A stretch of 64,000 bases of DNA, from assembly GCA_964444835.1 (NCBI GenBank), contig CAYUIT010000002.1, positions 152,801 to 216,800 on the forward strand, read 5' to 3'. The DNA comes from CADEED01 sp964444835. GTDB lineage: Bacteria; Pseudomonadota; Gammaproteobacteria; Steroidobacterales; Steroidobacteraceae. A program made the position numbers and the translations under genes. Below are positions 7,402 to 16,309 of this stretch, one piece after another (the stretch's first letter is position 1; the number at the start of each line of letters is the position of its first letter). A model generated the notes under the pieces. The model was not told where the DNA came from. It saw only the letters and a list, made by a program, of their open reading frames with translations, and searched no databases.

Positions 7402-8496
7402 GTGAAGGACTCCATTCGTCTTCGGCTCGAGAAAATCAGCGAGCGGTTTGAGGAAGTGGGTCGGCTACTGGCCGATCCCGCGATCATCAACAACCAACGC
7501 CAGTTCCGCGACCTGTCGGTCGAGTATGCACGCCTAACGCCCACGGCGGAGCGGTTTGCGGCTTTTCGCGCGCTGGAGCGCGAACGGGTGGCTGCGCGCG
7601 ATATGTCGCAGGACCCCGATCCGGAAATGCGCGCGATGGGCGCAGAGGAAGTCACGCGGCTCGAAACGGCGCTTGGCACGGCCGAGGACGAGCTCAAGAA
7701 GTTACTGATTCCGAAAGACCCGCGCGATGAGCGCAATATTTTTCTCGAAGTGCGCGCTGGCACCGGCGGAGACGAGGCTGCCATTTTTGCGGGCGACTTG
7801 TATCGCATGTACGCGCGCTTCGCGGAGAGCCGTGGCTTCAGCGTCGAGATCTTGAGCGAAAGCCCTGGCGAGCATGGCGGGTACAAGGAGATCATCGCGC
7901 GGATCGCCGGCACAGGGGCGTTCTCGCTGTTCAAGTTCGAGTCGGGGGCGCATCGCGTACAACGGGTGCCCGCCACCGAAGCACAAGGCCGGATTCATAC
8001 GTCCGCGTGTACCGTCGCCATCCTGCCGGAGCTCGAAGAGGTGGACTCTATCGAACTCAACCCGGCAGATTTACGGATCGATACGTTCCGCGCCTCTGGC
8101 GCCGGCGGCCAGCACGTCAACAAGACCGACTCGGCGGTGCGTATCACGCACCTACCGACCGGCGTCGTCGTTGAATGCCAAGACGAGCGCTCGCAACACA
8201 AAAACCGCTCGCGCGCGCTCGCGTTGTTGAAAGCGCGGCTCGTGGCGGCCGAGCAAGAAAAGCGCGACGCGGCCGAGGCTGCGTCGCGTCGCTTGCAGGT
8301 CGGCACCGGCGATCGGTCCGAGCGCATTCGCACCTATAACTTTCCGCAAGGCCGCGTCACCGATCATCGCATCAACTTGACGCTCTACAAGCTCGCCGAT
8401 GTGATGCAAGGCAAGCTCGACGAGTTGCTCGGCTCGCTGCAGCAGGAGCATCAAGCCGAATTGTTAGCTGAGCAAGAACAGCGAGGTGCAGCCTAA
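7402..8496 (+). CDS. prfA: Peptide chain release factor 1
   Basis: Recognises UAA/UAG and triggers release of the nascent chain. 'GAGGQHVNKTDSAVR' is the catalytic GGQ loop whose Gln is methylated by PrmC. 'RVPATEAQGRIHTSA' contains the P-A-T tripeptide that identifies RF1 rather than RF2 (SPF). The GTG at 7402 is chosen because its product ('VKDSIRLRLEKI') aligns with the start of E. coli RF1 (MKPSI...) and gives 364 residues, near the usual 360; the ATG three codons upstream is embedded in a -10-like box. hemA, the usual upstream neighbour, is absent, and prmC is about 7 kb downstream. Confidence 0.96.
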   Translation: MKDSIRLRLEKISERFEEVGRLLADPAIINNQRQFRDLSVEYARLTPTAERFAAFRALERERVAARDMSQDPDPEMRAMGAEEVTRLETALGTAEDELKKLLIPKDPRDERNIFLEVRAGTGGDEAAIFAGDLYRMYARFAESRGFSVEILSESPGEHGGYKEIIARIAGTGAFSLFKFESGAHRVQRVPATEAQGRIHTSACTVAILPELEEVDSIELNPADLRIDTFRASGAGGQHVNKTDSAVRITHLPTGVVVECQDERSQHKNRSRALALLKARLVAAEQEKRDAAEAASRRLQVGTGDRSERIRTYNFPQGRVTDHRINLTLYKLADVMQGKLDELLGSLQQEHQAELLAEQEQRGAA

Positions 8497-8497
8497 C

Positions 8498-9937
8498 ATG
8501 ACGGCGTACGCGCCAAGCCGATTTGGTGGGCTGGCCGCACCGATCCATGCGATCGAGAGTCCGACGGGAATCGACGTTCGGTTGCCCCTCGCGGGGCCCG
8601 GCGCACGAGCGTATGCGTTCATGATCGACTGGGTGATGCGTGCTTCGCTGAGCGGCGCGTGGTTCGTGCTCGCAGCATTCCTCTTCACGGGCGATTTTTC
8701 CTTTCGTATGCCCGACGACGCTGAAACCGCGTGGTTTCTCTTGGTCGTCGTGCCACCTTCGGCCATCTTTTTCCTGTACCACCTCGTGCTCGAGGCTTTA
8801 CTCGCGGGCCGCACGCCAGGCAAGCGGATCGTCGGCATCCGCATCGTCGCGCTGAATGGCAGTGCGCCATCGCTCGGCGCGCTGCTGCTGCGGAACGTGT
8901 TTCGCTTGGTCGACTCGATGCCGTTCTCTTATTCGGTGGGTCTCGCATGCGTGATGTTTTCGCGCGAGCATCGCCGCATCGGCGACTTTGCCGCCGGCAC
9001 ACTCGTGGTCTACGACCGCGGCGGCTCGAAGACACCGGGCAAGCTAGCCTCGGTGGCTGCCGTGCTCGAGCGAATCGCCGCCTATCGCACGGCCGCGCGC
9101 CAGACGGCGCAAGCCCGTACGTCAGCAGCGCCGCTCGCGTTGGCGGAGGTCGAGGCACGTTACGGCGAACTACACGCCAGCATTTATCGGCCCGCTCGTA
9201 ACCCGCTGCGGCTGTTGTGGAGCCTGTTTCGCGATCAGATTCCCGCTGCGCTGCACGCGATGCGCGCGCACTTGCTGTGGGTGACGTTGTGGTTCCTGCT
9301 CAGCGCGCTCGCGGGCGGTTGGCTCGTCCTCGAGTACCCCGACTTGATTCAGTTGTTTGCATCGCCGCAGATGATTGCGACCGTAGAGCGCGGCGAGTTG
9401 TGGACCGACGGTCTGTTGAACGTAGCGCCGTCGTCTGTGTTGTCGATCGAAATCCTCACTAACAACATTGTCGTGGCATTGTTCACATTCGTCGCAGGGT
9501 TTCTCTTTGGCCTCGGCACGCTATACATCGTCGGCACGAACGGCCTCATGCTCGGCGCGGTTTTCGCCTTCACCTCCCAGCATGGGCTCGACCATCGCCT
9601 GTTCGAATTCGTGGTAGCGCATGGCTGTGTCGAATTGTCGTGCATTTGCATTGCCGGTGCGGCGGGTGCCTATGCCGGCGAGGCGCTCGCGCGCCCGGGC
9701 GAGACCCAGCGCAGCGTCGCATTCGCCGCTGCGTGCGCCGCCGCGGGCAAGGTGTTGCTCGCCGTCACGGCACTGCTGCTCCTCTGCGGCTTCATTGAGG
9801 GCTACATCTCGCCCGATCCCGATGTGCCATTGAGCGCTCGGATCATCATCGGGGTCGGCTACTTCTTGCTCATGGTTGGGCTGTTACGCGGCGATCTCTT
9901 GGGCCGCAGTCGCAATCGCGAGCCCGTGCCCGTCTAG
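8498..9937 (+). CDS. RDD-domain / SpoIIM-domain fusion membrane protein
   Basis: About 479 residues in two membrane modules. Residues ~15-170 are an RDD domain: 'GARAYAFMIDWVMRA' with the Arg-Asp pair, then 'LLAGRTPGKRIVGIRIVALNG' and 'REHRRIGDFAAGTLVVYD'. After a soluble linker, residues ~215-470 are a SpoIIM (stage II sporulation protein M, DUF95) domain: 'LTNNIVVALFTFVAGFLFGL', 'YIVGTNGLMLGAVFAF', 'VAHGCVELSCICIAGAAG'. These domains are usually encoded by separate neighbouring genes. Export or envelope roles are proposed for the families, but the function is unproven. ATG 8498 is one base after the prfA stop and has GAGGTG upstream. Converges with the DUF58/MoxR operon (15 bp apart), an associated gene set. 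Confidence 0.88.
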   Translation: MTAYAPSRFGGLAAPIHAIESPTGIDVRLPLAGPGARAYAFMIDWVMRASLSGAWFVLAAFLFTGDFSFRMPDDAETAWFLLVVVPPSAIFFLYHLVLEALLAGRTPGKRIVGIRIVALNGSAPSLGALLLRNVFRLVDSMPFSYSVGLACVMFSREHRRIGDFAAGTLVVYDRGGSKTPGKLASVAAVLERIAAYRTAARQTAQARTSAAPLALAEVEARYGELHASIYRPARNPLRLLWSLFRDQIPAALHAMRAHLLWVTLWFLLSALAGGWLVLEYPDLIQLFASPQMIATVERGELWTDGLLNVAPSSVLSIEILTNNIVVALFTFVAGFLFGLGTLYIVGTNGLMLGAVFAFTSQHGLDHRLFEFVVAHGCVELSCICIAGAAGAYAGEALARPGETQRSVAFAAACAAAGKVLLAVTALLLLCGFIEGYISPDPDVPLSARIIIGVGYFLLMVGLLRGDLLGRSRNREPVPV

Positions 9938-9952
9938 CCCACAACGCGCACG

Positions 9953-11251
9953 TCAGACGTGCCGCAGCCGCCGCTGTGTTAGATACGCCTGCAGCACGCG
10001 TGACTCGAGCTGCGCCTCAGCGGCCGATAAGACCAATGCGCCGCGGTCTCGCAATTGGCTCGCTTGGCTCGCGATGGCTGCGGTGCGTTCGAGCGCCGCG
10101 ATCGTAATCCACGGATCTTGGGCGCTCCGCGGCGCTCGCTCGGCCAGCTCGACGAGCTCACGCGGCTCCACGTTGGCCACGATGACAAAGTGCTTGGTGC
10201 GCAGCGACTTGACCGCACGCAGTAATTCGTCGGCGGTGTCGGGCTCAGCGTAGTCGCATAGCCAAATGATGAGCGCCCGCGAGCGCACCATGCGCTGCAC
10301 CTCCGCAGCGGCGACTAGCGGGTGCGACTCCGCACGTTCGGTGCGCATACGCTCGAGCGCTGTGCGCAGTTCCCGAACGCCGATTGTGCCGCGTCGCGGC
10401 ACAACACGGGCCAACACACGATCCGCGTATGCCACGACGCCCACGCGATCGTCGAGGCGCACGGCATGCTCAGCGAACCGTGCCGCCACATTGGCGTACA
10501 TGCCGAGACGATCGAGCTGGCCTGCGCGTACCCGCGAAGCACGCCCCGCATCGAGCACCACCACAATCTCGAGGTGCTGGTCCTCCGTGAAATCGCGCGC
10601 CACCCAGGAGCCGCGACGCGCACTCGCCTTCCAGTCGATTCGCGACAGCGGATCGCCCGGCATGTACTCGCGCAACTGGAACAGCTCACTCCCCAGCCCT
10701 GCTCGGCGACGCGCCGCCTCACCGGTCACGTTGCCCGGCATCGCGCGCGCCTGAACACCCAGGGTATCGGGTGCGACGCTCAATGGCGCCCGTAACGCGA
10801 GCGGCGTGTGCCACCAAGCGAGCCGCAAGCGGCCTAACAACCGCGCAGGTGGCGCAGGAATATCAGCAGGCCCGAGTCGCACGGGCTCCACGAGCCAATG
10901 CTCTTGCGCTGTGCTGCCCGCTGGAATCGTCAGGCGAGCCACTGGCGTGTCGCCGGCTAGCGCGACTGGCAAGCAGCGCGCATACTCGATCGTGGCGGCG
11001 CGCCCGTTCGCCTCGCGCACGATAAACTCCAACGCGCTACTGCGACCTAACAAGAGCTTGCGTTCGGCTTGGATTACCGCCTCAAGCCGATAGCGCGTGC
11101 GCCACCAAGACTCCCACGCCAGACCCAGCAACAGCACGCCGGCCGGCCACGCCCAAGCATAGGCGAGTCCGGAGTCGCTCGACCAAATGCCCGCGATTGC
11201 CATGAACGCCGTCAAGGCGATCAAGAAATAGGCGCGCTCAGCCAGATGCAT
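9953..11251 (-). CDS. DUF58 domain protein (vWA-like), MoxR-associated
   Basis: 432 residues. Two hydrophobic helices in the first ~50 residues place it in the inner membrane. The DUF58 signature 'YMPGDPLSRIDWKASAR' is near residue 190, followed by a vWA-like Rossmann region beginning 'LEIVVVLDAG', a degenerate MIDAS. DUF58 proteins are almost always encoded next to MoxR AAA+ ATPases, and the pair is thought to act as a chaperone/maturation system for membrane or metal-containing complexes. Here the start lies 3 bp after the moxR stop, and it is the last gene of the five-gene operon. Confidence 0.9.
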   Translation of the reverse strand: MHLAERAYFLIALTAFMAIAGIWSSDSGLAYAWAWPAGVLLLGLAWESWWRTRYRLEAVIQAERKLLLGRSSALEFIVREANGRAATIEYARCLPVALAGDTPVARLTIPAGSTAQEHWLVEPVRLGPADIPAPPARLLGRLRLAWWHTPLALRAPLSVAPDTLGVQARAMPGNVTGEAARRRAGLGSELFQLREYMPGDPLSRIDWKASARRGSWVARDFTEDQHLEIVVVLDAGRASRVRAGQLDRLGMYANVAARFAEHAVRLDDRVGVVAYADRVLARVVPRRGTIGVRELRTALERMRTERAESHPLVAAAEVQRMVRSRALIIWLCDYAEPDTADELLRAVKSLRTKHFVIVANVEPRELVELAERAPRSAQDPWITIAALERTAAIASQASQLRDRGALVLSAAEAQLESRVLQAYLTQRRLRHV

Positions 11252-11254
11252 GCG

Positions 11255-12205
11255 TCAGCGCGGGACGGCAACCGCGTTCAGCAAAGACTGTACGACACCG
11301 ATGTCGGTATCACCCTCGAGCGCGGCCTCGGGCTGCAAAACCAAGCGATGCGGCATGACGAGCAGGGCCACTTGTTTGATGTCGTCGGGTGCCACGAACG
11401 CGGCTCGCCGCATGCCTGCTGCGACGCGGGCCGCACGCACGAGCGCAATGGCGCCGCGCGTGGACAGTCCGAGCTGCACGCGCGGATGCACACGCGAGCG
11501 CTGCACTAACTCAAGGGCGTAGTCGAGCAGCGCGTCACTGACATGAATCTGCTCCGCTTCGAGGCGCGCCGCCGCTAACAATTCGGCGCTAACCACATTC
11601 ACCGCGTGAGCGTCGCGCGGCTGGGCGCGAATCTCGGCCCCGTAGCGCGCCAGGATTTGCTGCTCGACAGCGCGCTCCGGATAGCCCACTTCGATCCGCA
11701 ACATGAAGCGATCGAGCTGCGATTCTGGCAGCGGATAGGTGCCTTCGAATTCGTGCGGATTCTGCGTGGCGACAACCAAGAAATTCTCGGGAAGCGGCCA
11801 CACTTCCCGCTCACTACTTACTTGGCGCTCTTCCATCGCTTCCAGCAACGCCGATTGCGTCTTGGGGCCAGCGCGATTGATTTCATCGACGAGCAACACG
11901 TCGGCGAACACGGGTCCGCGACGGAACACAAACTCACGCCGCGAATCGTCGTACACGTGCACACCAATGATGTCGCTCGGCATCAAGTCAGCCGTGCCTT
12001 GAATGCGCTTGAAGTCGCCGCCGAGCGAGCGCGCCAGAGTCTTCGCGACGAGTGTCTTGCCCAGCCCGGGGGCACCTTGGACGAGCACATGACCACGCGC
12101 GACCAGCGCGATGACGAGTGCGCGAGTCGTCGCGTCACCTCCGATCACGACTCGACCGAGCTCGCGCTGGATCGCTGCCTCGAAATCTGCAATCACGCCC
12201 GTCAT
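11255..12205 (-). CDS. MoxR family AAA+ ATPase
   Basis: About 316 residues from ATG 12205. Walker A is 'GAPGLGKT', Walker B 'VLLVDEINRAGPKTQ', followed by 'ALLEAMEERQVS'. Sensor 1 is in 'LVVATQNPHEFEGTYPLPE', a phrase typical of MoxR proteins, with an AAA lid domain at the C-terminus. MoxR ATPases work as chaperone-like partners of vWA proteins. The ATG overlaps the TGA of the DUF4350 gene (ATGA), with AAGGTGA upstream; a longer upstream frame has no family similarity. The partner is presumably the adjacent DUF58 protein. Confidence 0.93.
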   Translation of the reverse strand: MTGVIADFEAAIQRELGRVVIGGDATTRALVIALVARGHVLVQGAPGLGKTLVAKTLARSLGGDFKRIQGTADLMPSDIIGVHVYDDSRREFVFRRGPVFADVLLVDEINRAGPKTQSALLEAMEERQVSSEREVWPLPENFLVVATQNPHEFEGTYPLPESQLDRFMLRIEVGYPERAVEQQILARYGAEIRAQPRDAHAVNVVSAELLAAARLEAEQIHVSDALLDYALELVQRSRVHPRVQLGLSTRGAIALVRAARVAAGMRRAAFVAPDDIKQVALLVMPHRLVLQPEAALEGDTDIGVVQSLLNAVAVPR

Positions 12206-13572
12206 GTTTGTTCGCTCACCTTCGCGTTGGGAAATTCGGCTCTCTGCTGCCGCACTCGAGCCAAAGTAGCATGCAGCGGCAGCAGCGGCACGCGTCTTCC
12301 TGCCAACGCTGCGGCATGCCAAGCCTGGAGTTTCTGCACATCATCGGTGTTGACACGCGGATCCGCAGCGACGTCGGCCCAAGGGGCCACAGCCGATGCA
12401 TCGCTCGCGCTGCCCCGACCGCGGACGTCTTGCAAGAAACGCGATAGCAAATGCAGCGCAGCCACGTGCGAATGCAAATGCCGCGCGAGCAAACCACCCG
12501 CCGCTTGCACGAGCGCGACTTCGTCTGGCCCGGCATCCGTCGCACGCGTCGCCCGCAATCGCGTTCCGCCGAGCACCCACACGAACCAGAGCGCCACCAG
12601 TACGGCCAATGTCCAATGCAACCGAGAATCCCGCCAGAAGCGTTCGGGCTCATAACTGGCGGACAAGCCTTGGCGCAGATCGTCGAACAGCACGGCCCCG
12701 TCTGCCGATACGGCGTACGCCACAATGTTCGAGAGCAAGCGCGCATTGTCGGCTTCGCCGAGCGCGCGATTTGCGAACAGCGAAGCCGTGGTCGACACCA
12801 TGATGCGACCCGCGCCGTGACTACGGACAAACAGCGTGCCCTCGCCGTCCTCGGTGTCGAGACCTGCGAGCGTGAAGGCGAAATCATCGAGCGGCACTTG
12901 CAAGGCCCAAGGCTCAGCGTCGGTGGTCGATTTCGCGACGAGTCGCGCAATGCCCGCCGACAAAGGGTGCGCGCCCCGCGGTGCAATCTCGAGGGTTTGC
13001 CACTCCGGCTGCGACAAACCGCGCAAGGTATCGGCGAGCGACGCGTCGTCGTCAGTCGCTTCGGCGCGCGCGGCTGCTGCGCTCGCTGCTTCGATTGCGC
13101 CTTGCGCCGCCTCATCGGCCGCGTCTTGCACGGCCAGATTGCGGAACTCGAGACTCGTGAGAAGCGACAAATCACCACTCGCGAAATCCTTACCTGCGCC
13201 GGCCCAATCGGGCGAGTCCGTCAAGGCGGCGAGCACCAGCATCGTGTTACCGGCGCGTACCCAGCGATCGAGTGGTAACAACTCCTCGGTGCGAAAACGA
13301 TCGACAGTCGGCAGCGTCACGATCAAGAGATTGCCGCGGCTGGAGTCGTTAGCATCGGCCAGCTTTCCATAACGCTCACGCCACGACACGACGCGCACGC
13401 CACTACGCTCGAGCCACGCCTTGGCGGCCGCATAACCGTTGCCGCGTAACTCGACCGATGTCGGACGCGGTGTCGTGTCCTCGGCGAGTCGTCCGGGCGA
13501 GCCGATGAACAGCAGGTAGAACAGCGCGAGCGCACCCAGCGCGAGCACAGCTGACCAGGCGCGCTCTTTCAC
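12202..13572 (-). CDS. DUF4350 domain membrane protein
   Basis: 456 residues, GTG start (13572) overlapping the previous stop as GTGA. One N-terminal transmembrane helix ('AVLALGALALFYLLFIGSP'). Then a soluble domain with the DUF4350 pattern: 'GNGYAAAKAWLERSGVRV' and 'LLIVTLPTVDRFRTEELLPL', a GATase1-like fold in this family. A second transmembrane helix ('LHWTLAVLVALWFVWVLGG', residues ~320-340) leads to a cytoplasmic helical C-terminus. DUF4350 genes accompany MoxR-DUF58-DUF4129 operons in many phyla; the molecular role is unknown. Confidence 0.85.
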   Translation of the reverse strand: MKERAWSAVLALGALALFYLLFIGSPGRLAEDTTPRPTSVELRGNGYAAAKAWLERSGVRVVSWRERYGKLADANDSSRGNLLIVTLPTVDRFRTEELLPLDRWVRAGNTMLVLAALTDSPDWAGAGKDFASGDLSLLTSLEFRNLAVQDAADEAAQGAIEAASAAAARAEATDDDASLADTLRGLSQPEWQTLEIAPRGAHPLSAGIARLVAKSTTDAEPWALQVPLDDFAFTLAGLDTEDGEGTLFVRSHGAGRIMVSTTASLFANRALGEADNARLLSNIVAYAVSADGAVLFDDLRQGLSASYEPERFWRDSRLHWTLAVLVALWFVWVLGGTRLRATRATDAGPDEVALVQAAGGLLARHLHSHVAALHLLSRFLQDVRGRGSASDASAVAPWADVAADPRVNTDDVQKLQAWHAAALAGRRVPLLPLHATLARVRQQRAEFPNAKVSEQT

Positions 13573-14561
13573 GCGGCCCCCTGCGCGGACGGCGCACCGC
13601 GCGCGCGTTTCGTCACGGCCATCAAGACTTCATTCGCGGCTTGAGTCGTTAGCTGCAATTCGGCGTCGGACACACCGCGTTCGCCGTAGCGAATCTCATC
13701 GGCCGTCTGCGTAAGCCGTGCCATCGCGCCGTCGGTGGCTGGGGCCGCGGCGGCCAAATAAGCGCGCAACTCCGACGCTGTCATGGCGGGCGTCGGCACC
13801 GTTGTGCGCTCCGAACGCCACAACTCCGCGAGCCACCGCAAATACAATCCTGGCCGATCGGCTAGTGGTGCGCGCGCAATATCGGCCACCGACAGTGGCC
13901 GCTCACGCACCAATGCGTCCGGCGCGGCGGAGCGCCGCGGTCGGCCACGTCCGCCAATCAAACCGGCCGCGCGGAGCTCTTGAATGACGACGAATACCGC
14001 AAAACCGATGAGCACAGCGTACCCGAGATACGTGAGCACGCGCGCCACGGTATCGCCCACGTCCAGTGGACCAAACATGCGCCGCAAGAAACCCTCGTCG
14101 TCGCTATCTTCGGCACGCTTGAAAACGTTACGCAACCATCGCTTGAGACGCTCCCACCGCGAGCTACGATCGTCGACGACGGCCCCCACCTCCGCGAGCG
14201 TTTGCGCCACTTTCTGTGGATTTGGCGGCGGCCGCATCGGCCGCACGGTTTCGCGCTCGGTCACGAGCGCCACGAGAGCAGCCAAGCCATCGCGGGACAA
14301 CGCACCACTGCGCTCGCGCCAATTCGGCGGCAACAGCGCACTCCAAGATGCGCTGTCGAGCGCGGCGGGTAAGTCGGGGCAGCGCGCGATCACCCGCTCG
14401 TAACCAATATCCGCGATTGGATCGAGAAGCCGGATGCACTGCCGCACCGTCTGCAGCCCTCGCGCGTCTTGACTGGCGTCTTGCGCGCTCGCGGGACTCA
14501 CCATGCCCGCTATACAAACGGCGGCCGCCAGCGTTGTTAGGAAACGCAGCACACGCCTCAC
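13569..14561 (-). CDS. DUF4129 domain membrane protein
   Basis: 330 residues, GTG start overlapping the upstream stop (GTGA). Signal peptide ('LTTLAAAVCIAGMVSPASA'), an extracytoplasmic helical region, and one transmembrane helix near residue 180 ('LTYLGYAVLIGFAVFVVIQ'). The cytoplasmic DUF4129 tail has 'GLYLRWLAELWRSER', 'PAMTASELRAYL' and 'DEIRYGERGVSDAEL', matching the family's 'LTxREL...RYG' pattern. This domain recurs in MoxR/DUF58 operons. Exact function unknown; co-translation with DUF4350 suggests a membrane complex. Confidence 0.82.
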   Translation of the reverse strand: MRRVLRFLTTLAAAVCIAGMVSPASAQDASQDARGLQTVRQCIRLLDPIADIGYERVIARCPDLPAALDSASWSALLPPNWRERSGALSRDGLAALVALVTERETVRPMRPPPNPQKVAQTLAEVGAVVDDRSSRWERLKRWLRNVFKRAEDSDDEGFLRRMFGPLDVGDTVARVLTYLGYAVLIGFAVFVVIQELRAAGLIGGRGRPRRSAAPDALVRERPLSVADIARAPLADRPGLYLRWLAELWRSERTTVPTPAMTASELRAYLAAAAPATDGAMARLTQTADEIRYGERGVSDAELQLTTQAANEVLMAVTKRARGAPSAQGAA

Positions 14562-15373
14562 ACGGGCCCTGCCGCCACGCGTTGGCGAATCGCAAGGTCC
14601 TCCGCCGCGACAATCACGAGCGCTGTCGCGAAGGGTAAGCCCACCGCGCCTGCTAACACCGCGACGACGGCATTGAGTGCGAGCAGCACCGCCACGTCAG
14701 CAGCCGGTGTGAGCACCGCCAACACGATGGCGATGACGAAATAGAACACGGCAATCGTCATGACCGTCACGAGGAACATCGCTGTGAGGCGCCAGACCTG
14801 TCGCCGCGTGACGCGAAAACTCCCCACCACCGACGGCCACGCACCGTGCCCGGCGCACCAGTACAAATACGGCGCGAGCGAAACGCGCAAACCAAACCAC
14901 AGCAGCGGCCCGAGCGCGACGAACAACACCGGCGCCGGCAGGATCGCTTCGCTGAATGCGGCGATCAAACCACCCAACAATGCGAGATAGGCCAGCATCA
15001 AAAGCACGGCGCCTGGCAAGCGCCGCAACGTGTCGCGCGCCTCACGCTTGAAATTCGTGACCTCGAGACGCGCGATGATGGACTGCCGATACTGCACCCA
15101 TCCCAGCATCCACACGCTAAACACCGCGGACAGGAGATAAATCGTCCACCAGCCCCACCCCTTGTCGATGAAGGGTGTCATCGAGCCCCCGCTCACGGAA
15201 TCGTAGAAGGTCGGTGCTTGTGCCACGATCACCGAGGCGGCCGACAAGGGGAGACACTTGAGCCACGAGACTCGGAACAGCCGAAAGCCGGCGTCGAGCA
15301 CTTCACCGATGAGTTGGGGCCGCGTCGGCGGGATCAGGCCGACCCCGGCGGCCGCTATCGTTTCCATGCGCAT
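14558..15373 (-). CDS. Multi-pass membrane protein heading the MoxR operon
   Basis: About 271 residues. After a short N-terminus ('RPQLIGEVLDAGFRLFRVSW') come about six hydrophobic helices, for example 'IYLLSAVFSVWMLGWVQY', 'VLLMLAYLALLGGLIAA', 'MFLVTVMTIAVFYFVIAIVL' and 'AVVAVLAGAVGLPFATALV'. It resembles the integral membrane proteins often found at the head of RDD/SpoIIM/MoxR clusters, but I cannot assign a named family. The start at 15373 (or 15367) is inferred; a longer open frame upstream runs through the divergent prmC gene and has no membrane-protein character. Its stop overlaps the DUF4129 start (GTGA). Confidence 0.72.
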   Translation of the reverse strand: MRMETIAAAGVGLIPPTRPQLIGEVLDAGFRLFRVSWLKCLPLSAASVIVAQAPTFYDSVSGGSMTPFIDKGWGWWTIYLLSAVFSVWMLGWVQYRQSIIARLEVTNFKREARDTLRRLPGAVLLMLAYLALLGGLIAAFSEAILPAPVLFVALGPLLWFGLRVSLAPYLYWCAGHGAWPSVVGSFRVTRRQVWRLTAMFLVTVMTIAVFYFVIAIVLAVLTPAADVAVLLALNAVVAVLAGAVGLPFATALVIVAAEDLAIRQRVAAGPV

Positions 15374-15388
15374 GACTCTAGCAGACGG

Positions 15389-15394
15389 CATAAT
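15389..15394 (+). promoter_or_regulatory. Putative -10 box of prmC
   Basis: CATAAT (5/6 match) lies 10 nt before the prmC ATG at 15405, leaving room for only a very short 5' leader and no ribosome-binding site. The divergent operon starts at 15373, so both promoters share about 30 bp. Confidence 0.35.
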
Positions 15395-15404
15395 CACGCG
15401 CCCC

Positions 15405-16268
15405 ATGTCGACCCTGCCCGCCATGCCTTTTGCCCCGGAGTTTTCGCGCGCGGCAGCACTCCAGCGCGCAGCGCAACGGCTCGGTACCGCAGCCGAGCGC
15501 GACGCCGCTCGTCTGCTGGCACACGTGCTCGACCTCGATCGCGCACAGTTACTGGCGGCGCTCGAAGCACCGTTGTCGCCGGCAGACGCCGCGCACTTCG
15601 CGGCGCTTGTCGAGCGGCGCGCGCAGGGCGAGCCACTCGCGTATCTCACTGGCCGACGCGAATTCTGGTCGTTGATGTTGCGCGTCACGCCGGCGGTCCT
15701 CGTGCCCCGTCCCGAGACGGAACTGGTGGTGGAGCGGGCGCTCGCGCTGTGCACGGCCACGCGCGCGGACGTACTCGATCTCGGTACTGGTTCCGGCGCG
15801 ATCGCATTAGCTCTTGCAACCGAGCGACCCGCTTGGCGCTTAGTGGCCACAGACCGGAGCGAAGCGGCGCTCGAAGTGGCGCGCGCGAATGCGAGCGCCC
15901 TCGACTGTTCGAACGTGCAGTTCGCTGCCGGCGAGTGGTTAGCTGCGGTCGAGCACTCGCGCCGGTTCGAGCTGATCGTGAGTAACCCGCCCTACGTCGC
16001 GCCGCATGACCCGGCGCTCGCGTCCGATGGTTTGCGTTACGAGCCACCGACCGCGCTCGTCGCGCCTGGCGAAGGACTCGACGACTTGCGCACGATCGTG
16101 GCGCAGGCACCCGAGCATCTGGCCACGGGTGCCTGGCTCATTCTGGAACACGGGGCGATGCAAGGCCCCGCCGTACGCGACTTGCTTGTCGCCCGAGGTT
16201 TCGTTCACGTACGCTCGCACCTCGATCTGGCGGGCCATGAACGCGTCACCGAAGGCGCGTGGCCTTGA
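15405..16268 (+). CDS. prmC: Release factor glutamine methyltransferase
   Basis: About 287 residues. Methylates the GGQ glutamine of release factors 1 and 2 using SAM. N-terminal helical substrate-binding domain; 'GEPLAYLTGRREFWSL' and 'PRPETELVVE' are PrmC signatures; SAM motif 'VLDLGTGSGAIALALA'; catalytic 'IVSNPPYVAP' (NPPY). Usually directly downstream of prfA; here about 7 kb away, beyond the RDD/MoxR cassette. ATG 15405 is chosen because the protein then begins near the usual point; an upstream in-frame extension overlaps the divergent membrane gene. Confidence 0.96.
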   Translation: MSTLPAMPFAPEFSRAAALQRAAQRLGTAAERDAARLLAHVLDLDRAQLLAALEAPLSPADAAHFAALVERRAQGEPLAYLTGRREFWSLMLRVTPAVLVPRPETELVVERALALCTATRADVLDLGTGSGAIALALATERPAWRLVATDRSEAALEVARANASALDCSNVQFAAGEWLAAVEHSRRFELIVSNPPYVAPHDPALASDGLRYEPPTALVAPGEGLDDLRTIVAQAPEHLATGAWLILEHGAMQGPAVRDLLVARGFVHVRSHLDLAGHERVTEGAWP

Positions 16269-16309
16269 AGTGCAATTCTCTCCTCACGTCACCGATTGGA
16301 ACCTAAGAC

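Noticed and set aside
11606..12655. Long open frame (349 codons) on the plus strand opposite moxR and DUF4350
   Set aside because: It is antisense to two well-supported genes, has no recognisable domain, and its length is expected from codon bias in GC-rich DNA.
14846..15985. 379-codon plus-strand frame overlapping the membrane-protein gene and prmC
   Set aside because: Arg/His/Gln-rich composition without motifs; prmC in another frame is certain.
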